In this document: positions 1 to 6,743 of the stretch, piece after piece | How the letters are laid out: every line of letters begins with the position of its first letter | Position numbering within the stretch: position 1 is the first letter of the stretch | Assembly (NCBI GenBank): GCA_009693225.1 | Contig: SHXP01000024.1 | Location: forward strand, 1-15,055 | Direction: 5' to 3' | Length of the DNA stretch: 15,055 nt | Source of the DNA: Limnohabitans sp. | Lineage (GTDB): Bacteria > Pseudomonadota > Gammaproteobacteria > Burkholderiales > Burkholderiaceae_C | Notes under the pieces: model-generated | Told to the model about the DNA's origin: nothing | The model's database searches: none | Seen by the model: only the letters and a program-made list of their open reading frames with translations | Made by a program: the position numbers and the translations under genes

Positions 1-114
1 TACCGCAAGACTCGCTACCGTGGCTTGGCAAAGAACACCGCGCAACTCATCACGCTGTTTGCACTGAGCAATTTGTGGATGGTGAGGAAACGAATCCTGG
101 TCGCCAATGGGTGA
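1..114 (+). CDS. IS5-family transposase, C-terminal fragment (partial at window edge)
   Basis: Frame 1 is open from the first base to TGA at 112-114 and gives 37 residues beginning YRKTRYRGLAKN and continuing with a segment containing LFALSNLWM. The YRGLAKN motif followed by a short hydrophobic helix is the typical C-terminal signature of IS5-family DDE transposases; the catalytic acidic residues lie upstream, outside the window. The reading frame is intact as far as it can be seen. The fragment is too short to fix the subgroup from protein alone, though the adjoining inverted repeat and CTAA tetranucleotide suggest the IS5 subgroup. Whether the element is active cannot be judged. Confidence 0.88.
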   Translation, partial: YRKTRYRGLAKNTAQLITLFALSNLWMVRKRILVANG

Positions 115-250
115 GTGCGACCAAAACAGGGGTAAAGCCCTCAGTGAGGGGAGAAATCGCTTGAAAATGCTCAAAAAGAGAGTGATTTTGCGATCGGATC
201 ATGGCAAATTTCACATGGTGAAGATTTGCTATCCAAAAACTTTTTTAAAC

Positions 251-269
251 AGGGTTTTTCAGACCATCC
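251..269 (+). repeat. right terminal inverted repeat of the IS5-family element
   Basis: Read outward-in on the minus strand this is GGATGGTCTGAAAAACCCT, which resembles the termini of IS5-family elements. It ends exactly where monooxygenase homology begins. The partner left repeat is outside the window, so the pairing is inferred from family knowledge. Confidence 0.75.
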
Positions 270-273
270 CTAA
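270..273. repeat. candidate target-site duplication CTAA (right copy)
   Basis: CTAA follows the IS end directly and matches the YTAR 4-bp target preference of the IS5 group. It sits within the Pro-Asn codons of the monooxygenase remnant. Only one copy can be seen; the other should flank the left IS end outside the window. Confidence 0.55.
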
Positions 274-625
274 CGTGTTCATGCTTTATGGCCCCAATAC
301 CAATCTTGGACACAATTCCAGTGTTTACGTGATTGAAAGTCAAATCTCACATGTGATGAATTGCCTCAAACAAATGCAGCTGAGCAACGCCAGGGAAATT
401 GAGGTCAAGGCCGGTATCTACGACGCTTTCACCGCGAAAGTTCAAAACAGTCTTGCAAGAACGGTTTGGACCGGATGCTCAAGCTGGTATGTGGATGCAC
501 GCGGCCACAACAGCACCAATTGGCCTGGTTTCACCTTCACCTATCGCTGGCTGACCAGGCACATTGATATGGATGTGTATAGCTTCAAACCCGCCAAAAC
601 CATGTCTACTGTGAGTTCATCATAA
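270..625 (+). pseudogene. C-terminal remnant of a flavin-containing (Baeyer-Villiger-type) monooxygenase, cut by the IS5 element
   Basis: About 118 codons survive, ending with TAA at 623-625. The translation opens with NVFMLYGPNTNLGHNSS and later has an ARTVWTGC-SSWY segment and NWPGFTFTYRW, all characteristic of the C-terminal part of class B flavin monooxygenases of the Baeyer-Villiger / 4-hydroxyacetophenone monooxygenase type. These enzymes use FAD and NADPH to insert oxygen into ketones. The FAD- and NADPH-binding Rossmann motifs and the family fingerprint are missing, so the product cannot be a working oxygenase. Homology begins exactly at the IS border, so the IS insertion is the probable cause. 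The frame is open without internal stops, suggesting a fairly recent event. It is also open leftward to an ATG at 107 inside the IS, giving a theoretical 172-residue chimera with no convincing ribosome binding site; I do not annotate that as a gene. Confidence 0.82.
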
Positions 626-631
626 GATTTC

Positions 632-652
632 AAGACACAAGACACACGACAC
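632..652. repeat. three tandem 7-bp units A(A/C)GACAC
   Basis: Bases 632-638 and 639-645 are identical (AAGACAC) and 646-652 is ACGACAC. They lie in the 38-bp gap between the stop of the monooxygenase remnant and the stop of lpdA. No hairpin or T-run is seen here, so it does not look like an intrinsic terminator for either convergent gene. It is probably a small slippage repeat. Confidence 0.6.
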
Positions 653-663
653 ACTGCTCTCAC

Positions 664-2532
664 TTATTTTTTCTGCGGCGGCACATCCGTACAACTGCCG
701 TGCGCCACTTCCGCCGCCATTCCTATGCTTTCGCCCAGCGTGGGGTGCGGGTGAATCGTCTTGCCGATGTCCACTGCGTCAGCGCCCATCTCTATCGCCA
801 GTCCAATCTCGCCGATCATGTCACCAGCGTGGGTGCCCACGATGCCGCCGCCCAATATCTTGCCATGGCCGTGCGCTTCAGGTGAATCGTCAAACAGAAG
901 TTTGGTGAAACCTTCGTCGCGCCCGTTGGCAATCGCGCGGCCAGAAGCCGCCCAGGGGAAGATACCTTTTTTCACTTTGATACCTTGCGCCTTGGCCTGG
1001 TCCTCGGTCAGGCCCACCCAGGCCACCTCGGGGTCGGTGTAGGCCACACTAGGAATGACGCGGGCATTGAATGCAGCGCTGGCCAGTTCATGGTTCCCCT
1101 GCAATTCACCGGCGATGACTTCGGCCGCCACATGCGCTTCGTGCACCGCCCTGTGTGCCAGCATGGGTTGTCCCACGATGTCGCCGATGGCGAAGATGTG
1201 CGGCACGTTGGTGCGCATCTGAATGTCCACGTTGATGAAACCGCGATCGCTCACGTCCACACCGGCTTTATCAGCGGCGATTTTTTTGCCGTTGGGAGTG
1301 CGACCGACGGCTTGCAAGACCAGGTCGTACAGCTGAGGCGCGGGCGCGCCCTCGCCTTCAAACGTCACCTCAATGCCTTTGACCATGGCGAGGGCTGACA
1401 CGGTTTTGGTTTTCAGCATGATGTTGTCAAAGCGCGGTGCGTTCATTTTTTGCCAGACTTTGACCAGGTCGCGGTCAGCGCCTTGCATCAAACCGTCCAT
1501 CATTTCCACCACGTCCAGGCGCGCGCCCAGTGAGCTGTAGACCGTGCCCATTTCCAGACCGATGATGCCGCCGCCCAGTATCAGCATGCGCTTGGGCACC
1601 TTGGCTAATTGCAACGCGCCTGTGCTGTCGACCACGCGCGGATCGTCCGGCATGAACGGCAAATGCACGGCCTGGCTGCCGGCGGCGATGATGCAGTTTT
1701 TAAAACCCACCACTGTGTTGACGCCGGTTTTTTCCTGGGCGCTGCCCGTGGTTTCTTCAACCACCAGTTGGTGGCTGCCGACAAAAGCGCCATAACCACG
1801 CAATACGGTGACCTTGCGCATCTTGGCCATGACGGCCAGACCGCCGGTCAGTTTGCCTATGACTTTTTCTTTATGACCACGAAGTGCATCGATATTCAAC
1901 TTAGGCTTGCCATAGTCCACACCGAGTGCCGACAAATGGCTGACCTCGTCCATCACTGCCGCCACATGCAACAGCGCTTTGGAAGGAATGCAACCGACGT
2001 TCAAACACACGCCGCCGAGTTGCGCGTAACGCTCAACCAGCACCACGTTCAAACCGAGATCCGCTGCGCGAAATGCAGCCGAGTAACCACCCGGGCCGCC
2101 GCCCAATACCAACAGGTCGCATTGCACATCCACCGCGCCTGCGTAACTGCCGGCATGGGTTACAGCAGTTTTTGCGGGTGAGGCCGCGGCAGCAGGCGAA
2201 GCTGCAGTTGCTGAAGCAGCGGCAGGTGGTGCCACAGCGGTCGCTGCAAGCACCGGTGCAGGTACAGCGGCTGCGGCCGCAGCGGCAGTCGCACCCGCGG
2301 CTTGCACAGTCAGCACCACCGAACCCTGTTTGACCTTGTCGCCGAGTTTCACGTTCAAAGCGGTGATCACACCGGCATGCGAGCAAGGAATTTCCATCGA
2401 TGCTTTGTCGCTTTCCACCGTGATCAGGCTTTGATCGACGCTGACGCTGTCGCCGACTTTCACCAGCAACTCTATGACGGCCACTTCGTCAAAGTCGCCG
2501 ATGTCAGGTACTTGTATGTCAATGTGTGCCAT
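664..2532 (-). CDS. lpdA: dihydrolipoyl dehydrogenase (pyruvate dehydrogenase E3) with N-terminal lipoyl domain
   Basis: This 622-residue flavoprotein reoxidises the dihydrolipoyl groups of E2 and passes electrons to NAD+, as the E3 subunit of the cytoplasmic pyruvate dehydrogenase complex. Residues 1-77 form a lipoyl domain with ESDKASME, the lysine at 43 being the expected lipoylation site. An Ala/Pro-rich linker follows (about 78-135). The E3 core begins with the FAD-binding GGGPGG (144-149) and the redox disulfide in GGVCLNVGCIPSK (C176, C181), and ends with a C-terminal HPHPTLGE that supplies the catalytic His-Glu pair. Plain E3 proteins are near 475 residues; the extra length is the lipoyl fusion, common in betaproteobacterial and neisserial enzymes. 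I chose the ATG at 2532 because it begins the lipoyl domain and has AGGGATC upstream. A further-upstream start would add 40 unrelated residues overlapping aceF. It is the last gene of the operon, 43 nt after aceF. Confidence 0.96.
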   Translation of the reverse strand: MAHIDIQVPDIGDFDEVAVIELLVKVGDSVSVDQSLITVESDKASMEIPCSHAGVITALNVKLGDKVKQGSVVLTVQAAGATAAAAAAAVPAPVLAATAVAPPAAASATAASPAAAASPAKTAVTHAGSYAGAVDVQCDLLVLGGGPGGYSAAFRAADLGLNVVLVERYAQLGGVCLNVGCIPSKALLHVAAVMDEVSHLSALGVDYGKPKLNIDALRGHKEKVIGKLTGGLAVMAKMRKVTVLRGYGAFVGSHQLVVEETTGSAQEKTGVNTVVGFKNCIIAAGSQAVHLPFMPDDPRVVDSTGALQLAKVPKRMLILGGGIIGLEMGTVYSSLGARLDVVEMMDGLMQGADRDLVKVWQKMNAPRFDNIMLKTKTVSALAMVKGIEVTFEGEGAPAPQLYDLVLQAVGRTPNGKKIAADKAGVDVSDRGFINVDIQMRTNVPHIFAIGDIVGQPMLAHRAVHEAHVAAEVIAGELQGNHELASAAFNARVIPSVAYTDPEVAWVGLTEDQAKAQGIKVKKGIFPWAASGRAIANGRDEGFTKLLFDDSPEAHGHGKILGGGIVGTHAGDMIGEIGLAIEMGADAVDIGKTIHPHPTLGESIGMAAEVAHGSCTDVPPQKK

Positions 2533-2575
2533 GTCTGATCCCTGATGGACAGCGCTCGCACTGTCCGGTGTGTGT

Positions 2576-3910
2576 TTAAAGAAGTACCCGGCGGAAATCG
2601 GCCAGGATTTGTCCGAGGTGGGCGTTGAAGCGGGCAGCGGCCGCGCCGTCAATCACACGATGGTCCCAGGTCAGCGACAAGGGCAGCATCAGGCGCGGCA
2701 CAAATTCTTTGCCGTTCCACACCGGCTCCATGGTGCTGCGGCACACGCCGAGGATGGCGACTTCGGGCGCATTGATGATGGGCGTGAAATAACGTCCGCC
2801 AATACCGCCCAGGCTGGAGATGGTGAAGGTCGCGCCCGACATTTCGCCGGGGCTCAATTTCCCTTCGCGGGCTTTTTTGGCCAACTCACCCATCTCTGCG
2901 CTGATTTGCAAGATGCCTTTTTTATCGGCGTCTTTGAGCACCGGCACCATCAGCCCGTTCGGTGTGTCTGCCGCAAAACCGATGTACCAATAGTTTTTGT
3001 AAACCAGCGCGTCACCGTCAAGCGAACTGTTGAACTGCGGGAATTTCTGCAAGGCGTTAACGCAGGCCTTGATGAGAAAGGCCAGCATGGTGACTTTGAC
3101 GCCGCTCTTTTCGTTTTCCTTGTTGGTCAGTACACGCAAGGCTTCAAGCTCGGTGATGTCGGCGTCGTCATGGTTGGTCACCGCCGGAATCATCACTGCG
3201 TTGCGCAGCAGGTTGGTGCCGCTTATTTTCTGGATGCGTCCGAGTTCTTTGCGTTCAATGGGGCCGAATTTGGCGAAGTCCACTTTCGGCCAGGGAATCA
3301 GACCTAGGCCTGCACCGTCGCCGGCCGGTGCCTTGGCGGCTTGCGCTTGTGTGCGAGTTTCGCCTGCCATGACAGCGCGGCTGAAAGACTGGATATCTTC
3401 CTGGGAGATACGGCCCTTGGGTCCGCTGCCTTTGACTTCACTCAAAGGCACACCGAGTTCGCGTACGAATTTGCGCACTGATGGAGACGCGTGCGGCAAA
3501 TCGCCTGACAGCGCGGCAGCGGGTTGATGTGCAGGCGCAGCAACGGCCACGGCGACAGCAGCGGGCGCAATCACCGCCGGCACGCTGACGGCAGCAAGCG
3601 GTGGCGCAGCCACAACCGCTGCACTCGCAGCAGCAGGCGGTGCAGCAGTAGCAGGTGCAGCAGCAGCGGCATCCGCTGTTTCCAACTTCATGACCAGCGA
3701 ACCCCGTTCGACCTTGTCGCCGAGTTTGACCAGCATTTCCTTGACCACACCTGTGTGTGACGAAGGGATTTCCATCGAGGCCTTGTCGGACTCCACCGTG
3801 ATCAGCGATTGCTCGGCGCGCACTTTGTCGCCGGCCTTGACCAGCAGTTCGATGACGGCCACTTCGTCGAAGTCGCCGATGTCGGGAATGGTGACATCAA
3901 TGATTGCCAT
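2576..3910 (-). CDS. aceF: pyruvate dehydrogenase E2, dihydrolipoyllysine acetyltransferase
   Basis: This 444-residue protein is the structural core of the pyruvate dehydrogenase complex; it accepts the acetyl group from E1 on its lipoyl arm and transfers it to CoA. Visible domains are one lipoyl domain (1-77, lipoyl lysine K43 in ESDKASME), a long Ala/Pro/Val linker (about 78-139), a peripheral subunit-binding domain (about 141-180, with SPSVRKFVRELGV and GPKGRI), and the catalytic acyltransferase domain from about 210 to the end. The active-site motif DHRVIDG is present with H417 and D421. E. coli E2 has three lipoyl domains; here there is one, and a second sits on E3. The linker looks easily variable in length. 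The ATG at 3910 has AAGAGGA upstream. It starts 20 nt after the aceE stop, so co-transcription and coupled translation are likely. Confidence 0.96.
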   Translation of the reverse strand: MAIIDVTIPDIGDFDEVAVIELLVKAGDKVRAEQSLITVESDKASMEIPSSHTGVVKEMLVKLGDKVERGSLVMKLETADAAAAAPATAAPPAAASAAVVAAPPLAAVSVPAVIAPAAVAVAVAAPAHQPAAALSGDLPHASPSVRKFVRELGVPLSEVKGSGPKGRISQEDIQSFSRAVMAGETRTQAQAAKAPAGDGAGLGLIPWPKVDFAKFGPIERKELGRIQKISGTNLLRNAVMIPAVTNHDDADITELEALRVLTNKENEKSGVKVTMLAFLIKACVNALQKFPQFNSSLDGDALVYKNYWYIGFAADTPNGLMVPVLKDADKKGILQISAEMGELAKKAREGKLSPGEMSGATFTISSLGGIGGRYFTPIINAPEVAILGVCRSTMEPVWNGKEFVPRLMLPLSLTWDHRVIDGAAAARFNAHLGQILADFRRVLL

Positions 3911-3930
3911 GTTCTGTGTGTCCTCTTGCT

Positions 3931-6642
3931 TTATGCGTTCAGCGGATTGATTTTGTCCGCTGACAGTCTGTAGTGTTGGATCGCCTTGGCCACCGTGGCG
4001 GCGGGAATGCTGCCGTCCTCGCTCAAGGCTTTCAGTGCGGCCACCACAATGTAATGCCGGTTGATTTCAAAATGCTGGCGCAGTTTGCTGCGGAAATCAC
4101 TGCGCCCGAAACCGTCTGTGCCCAACACCTTGTAACTGCGACCGGCGGGAATGTAAGCACGGATCTGGTCTGCGTACGACTTCATGTAGTCGGTGGATGC
4201 GACCACCGGACCGTCGTGCGCGCCAAGTTGCTGTGCGACGAAAGACACGCGCGGTGTATCGGTCGGGTGCAGCAGGTTCCAGCGCTCCGCTTCGGCGCCG
4301 TCCCTGGCCAATTGGTTGAAACTGGGACAACTCCAGACATTGGCCGCCACGTCCCAGTCAGAAGCCAGCAGTTCACGCGCCGCCATCGATTCGCGCAATA
4401 TGCTGCCTGACCCCAACAGGTTCACACGCGGAATTTTCTTCGCACCTTCAGCCGCTTGCAGCAAATACATGCCCTGGATGATCTGCGCTTCAGTACCCGG
4501 GGTCAGACCCGGCATGGCGTAGTTTTCATTCAGCAGCGTCAGGTAATAAAACACGTTTTCCTGTTTCTCCACCATGCGCTTCAAACCATGCTGCATGATG
4601 ACCGCCACTTCATGCGCAAACGACGGGTCATAGCTGATACAGTTCGGGATGGTGCCTGCCAGGATGTGGCTGTGGCCGTCTTCGTGCTGCAAACCTTCGC
4701 CGTTGAGCGTGGTGCGGCCTGAAGTGCCGCCCAGCAAAAAGCCGCGCGCCTGCATATCACCCGCCGCCCAGGCCAGGTCGCCGATGCGCTGAAAGCCGAA
4801 CATCGAGTAATAGACGTAGAACGGAATCATGATGCGGTTGTTGGTCGAGTACGAGGTCGCCGCAGCGATCCAGCTGCTCATACCGCCGGCTTCGTTGATG
4901 CCTTCCTGCAATATCTGTCCGGCCTTGTCTTCCTTGTAGAACATCACCTGGTCTTTGTCGACCGGCGTGTACAACTGCCCGTCGGGGTTGTAGATACCGA
5001 TCTGGCGGAACAGGCCTTCCATGCCGAAAGTACGGGCTTCGTCCACCAGAATGGGAACCACACGCTTGCCCAGTGCCTGGTCGCGCAGCAATTGCGTCAG
5101 AAAACGCACATAAGCCTGGGTGGTGGAAATTTCACGGCCTTCGGCAGTGGCCTCAGTGATGGACTTGAACACATCCAGACCCGGCACAGTGAAATGCTCA
5201 TCCGCCTTGGTGCGACGGTGCGGCAAATAGCCGCCCAGGGCTTGACGCCGTTCATGCAAATAACGCATTTCAGGTGTGTCATCCGCCGGTTTGTAAAACG
5301 GCAGTTTGGAGAGTTCGCTGTCGGGAACAGGGATATTGAAGCGGTCGCGAAACGCCTTGATGTCTTCATCAGTCAGTTTCTTGGTCTGGTGAACCGTGTT
5401 CTTGCCTTCGCCCGAGGTGCCCATGCCGAAACCCTTGACCGTCTTTATCAGCAGCACGGTAGGCTGGCCTTTGCGCTTGACCGCAGCAGCGTAAGCCGCA
5501 TAGACCTTTTGCGGATCGTGGCCGCCGCGCCGCAGGTTCCAGATATCGTCGTCGCTCATTTTGGCGACCATGTCCAGCGTGCGCGGGTCTCGCCCGAAGA
5601 AATGTTTGCGCACATAGGCACCGTCATTGGCCTTGAAGGCCTGGTAGTCGCCGTCAACGGTTTCCATCATGATGCGGCGCAATGCACCGTCTTTGTCACG
5701 CGCAATCAGCGGGTCCCAGTTGCTGCCCCAGATCAACTTGATAACGTTCCAGCCTACGCCCCTGAACTCACTCTCAAGCTCCTGAATGATTTTGCCGTTG
5801 CCGCGCACCGGACCGTCCAGGCGCTGCAGATTGCAGTTGATGACAAAAATCAGGTTGTCGAGTTTTTCACGCGCAGCCAGCCCGATGGCGCCGAGGGACT
5901 CGACTTCGTCCATCTCTCCGTCGCCGCAAAACACCCAGACCTTGCGGTTTTCAGTATTGACGATGCCGCGTGCATGAAGGTATTTCAAAAAACGCGCTTG
6001 GTAAATCGCCATCAACGGGCCCAAGCCCATGGACACGGTGGGGAACTGCCAGAACTCGGGCATCAGCTTGGGGTGCGGGTAACTTGACAGTCCTTTGCCG
6101 TCGACTTCCTGGCGGAAGTTCAGCAATTGCTCTTCGCTCAAACGGCCTTCCAGATAGGCACGTGCATACACTCCGGGAGACACATGGCCTTGTATGTAAA
6201 GCAGGTCACCACCGTGGTGTTCGCATTCGGCATGCCAGAAATGGTTGAAGCCGGCACCGAGCATATGGGCCAGGGAAGCAAATGAACCGATGTGGCCGCC
6301 GAGGTCGCCGCCGTCGGCCGGGTTGTGCCGGTTGGCCTTGACCACCATGGCCATGGCGTTCCAGCGCATATAAGCGCGCAGGCGGTCTTCTATTTCTATA
6401 TTGCCCGGACAGCGCTCTTCCTGGTCAGGTTCTATGGTGTTGACATAGCCGGTATTGGCAGAGAACGGCATATCGATGCTGTTTTCTCTGGCGTGTTCCA
6501 GCAATTGCTCCAACAGGAAATGCGCTCTTTCGAGCCCTTCGGAAGCTATGACGGCGGACAATGCGTCCATCCATTCGCGGGTCTCCTGGGAGTCGCTGTC
6601 GTTCGATGCAAACGTGTGCAGTTTGTCGGGCAATGCTGACAT
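3931..6642 (-). CDS. aceE: pyruvate dehydrogenase E1 component, homodimeric type
   Basis: This thiamine-diphosphate enzyme of 903 residues decarboxylates pyruvate and reductively acetylates the E2 lipoyl group, the committed step from glycolysis to acetyl-CoA. Length and sequence match the single-chain homodimeric E1 of proteobacteria (E. coli AceE is 887 residues), not the split alpha/beta type. The thiamine diphosphate/Mg motif GDGEMDE lies near 240 and continues to a conserved Asn in NCNLQRLDGP. GEGKNTVHQ near 418 carries the expected active-site loop histidine. The C-terminal third includes the GTSGRTTLNGEGLQHEDGHSH stretch typical of AceE. The ATG at 6642 is preferred over a GTG three codons upstream because a near-perfect ribosome binding site, GAGGTGA, ends five bases before the ATG and covers the GTG. 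First gene of the aceE-aceF-lpdA operon; it faces away from the histidine kinase gene. Confidence 0.97.
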   Translation of the reverse strand: MSALPDKLHTFASNDSDSQETREWMDALSAVIASEGLERAHFLLEQLLEHARENSIDMPFSANTGYVNTIEPDQEERCPGNIEIEDRLRAYMRWNAMAMVVKANRHNPADGGDLGGHIGSFASLAHMLGAGFNHFWHAECEHHGGDLLYIQGHVSPGVYARAYLEGRLSEEQLLNFRQEVDGKGLSSYPHPKLMPEFWQFPTVSMGLGPLMAIYQARFLKYLHARGIVNTENRKVWVFCGDGEMDEVESLGAIGLAAREKLDNLIFVINCNLQRLDGPVRGNGKIIQELESEFRGVGWNVIKLIWGSNWDPLIARDKDGALRRIMMETVDGDYQAFKANDGAYVRKHFFGRDPRTLDMVAKMSDDDIWNLRRGGHDPQKVYAAYAAAVKRKGQPTVLLIKTVKGFGMGTSGEGKNTVHQTKKLTDEDIKAFRDRFNIPVPDSELSKLPFYKPADDTPEMRYLHERRQALGGYLPHRRTKADEHFTVPGLDVFKSITEATAEGREISTTQAYVRFLTQLLRDQALGKRVVPILVDEARTFGMEGLFRQIGIYNPDGQLYTPVDKDQVMFYKEDKAGQILQEGINEAGGMSSWIAAATSYSTNNRIMIPFYVYYSMFGFQRIGDLAWAAGDMQARGFLLGGTSGRTTLNGEGLQHEDGHSHILAGTIPNCISYDPSFAHEVAVIMQHGLKRMVEKQENVFYYLTLLNENYAMPGLTPGTEAQIIQGMYLLQAAEGAKKIPRVNLLGSGSILRESMAARELLASDWDVAANVWSCPSFNQLARDGAEAERWNLLHPTDTPRVSFVAQQLGAHDGPVVASTDYMKSYADQIRAYIPAGRSYKVLGTDGFGRSDFRSKLRQHFEINRHYIVVAALKALSEDGSIPAATVAKAIQHYRLSADKINPLNA

Positions 6643-6647
6643 AGTGG

Positions 6648-6654
6648 TCACCTC
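6648..6654 (-). promoter_or_regulatory. strong ribosome binding site of aceE (GAGGTGA)
   Basis: Read on the minus strand this is GAGGTGA, five bases before the ATG at 6642. It pairs fully with the 16S anti-Shine-Dalgarno core and decides the start codon in favour of that ATG over the overlapping GTG at 6651. Confidence 0.75.
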
Positions 6655-6693
6655 AAAATAGCCGTGTTCCGGATCATGACAAGCTTCCGATAT

Positions 6694-6710
6694 TTTGACA
6701 CAATTTCAAA
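6694..6710. promoter_or_regulatory. inverted repeat TTTGA-N7-TCAAA, possible operator
   Basis: A 5-bp inverted repeat with a 7-bp centre overlaps the -35 hexamer of the kinase promoter and lies about 50-70 bp upstream of the aceE start. A LuxR-type dimer such as the neighbouring response regulator could bind such a site, but that is inference. It does not match the FNR consensus because the spacing is wrong. Confidence 0.3.
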
Positions 6711-6722
6711 TAGCGCTATAGG
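6695..6722 (+). promoter_or_regulatory. sigma70-like promoter for the histidine kinase operon
   Basis: TTGACA (6695-6700, perfect -35) is separated by 16 bp from TATAGG (6717-6722). Transcription would begin near 6729, shortly upstream of the kinase start. The perfect palindrome ATAGCGCTAT (6710-6719) overlaps the spacer and -10. I could not find an equally good promoter for aceE on the other strand in this gap, though it must also lie here or slightly inside the kinase gene. Confidence 0.55.
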
Positions 6723-6743
6723 GTTTCATATTATAAAATTAAT

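Larger units (their letters stand above)
1..269 (+). mobile_element. 3' end of an IS5-family insertion sequence (left part outside window)
   Basis: The segment holds the last codons of an IS5-type transposase (to 114), a non-coding tail of about 155 bp, and a terminal sequence at 251-269 whose reverse complement begins GGATGGTCTGAAAAACCCT. This resembles the GGAAGGTCTGAA-type ends I know from IS5-family elements. The next four bases, CTAA (270-273), fit the YTAR target duplication of the IS5 group, which fixes the element edge at 269. From base 270 on, the sequence reads as a flavin monooxygenase. Within the tail, 138-150 is an odd palindrome (CCCTCA-G-TGAGGG). The left end lies outside the window, so neither the full element nor the matching duplication can be confirmed here. 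Confidence 0.85.

Noticed and set aside
138..150. Intrinsic terminator at the CCCTCA-G-TGAGGG palindrome
   Set aside because: The one-base centre cannot form a normal hairpin loop and no T-run follows.
2073..2386. Open frames on both strands in the Ala/Pro linker region of lpdA, and similar ones in aceF and aceE
   Set aside because: They are shadows of GC-rich, alanine-rich coding sequence; the translations are low complexity and lack any recognisable domain or ribosome binding site.
2533..2652. N-terminal extension of LpdA by 40 residues
   Set aside because: It overlaps the 3' end of aceF, has no family resemblance, and the lipoyl domain with a ribosome binding site begins at the ATG at 2532.
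5092..6087. Long 331-codon plus-strand open frame inside aceE
   Set aside because: It lies fully antisense to conserved AceE codons, including the thiamine diphosphate motif, and its translation has no family character. Such antisense frames are common opposite GC-rich genes.
6695..6709. Possible FNR/ANR box in the aceE-kinase gap
   Set aside because: The half sites TTGAC and TTCAA are separated by five bases, and the FNR consensus needs TTGAT-N4-ATCAA.
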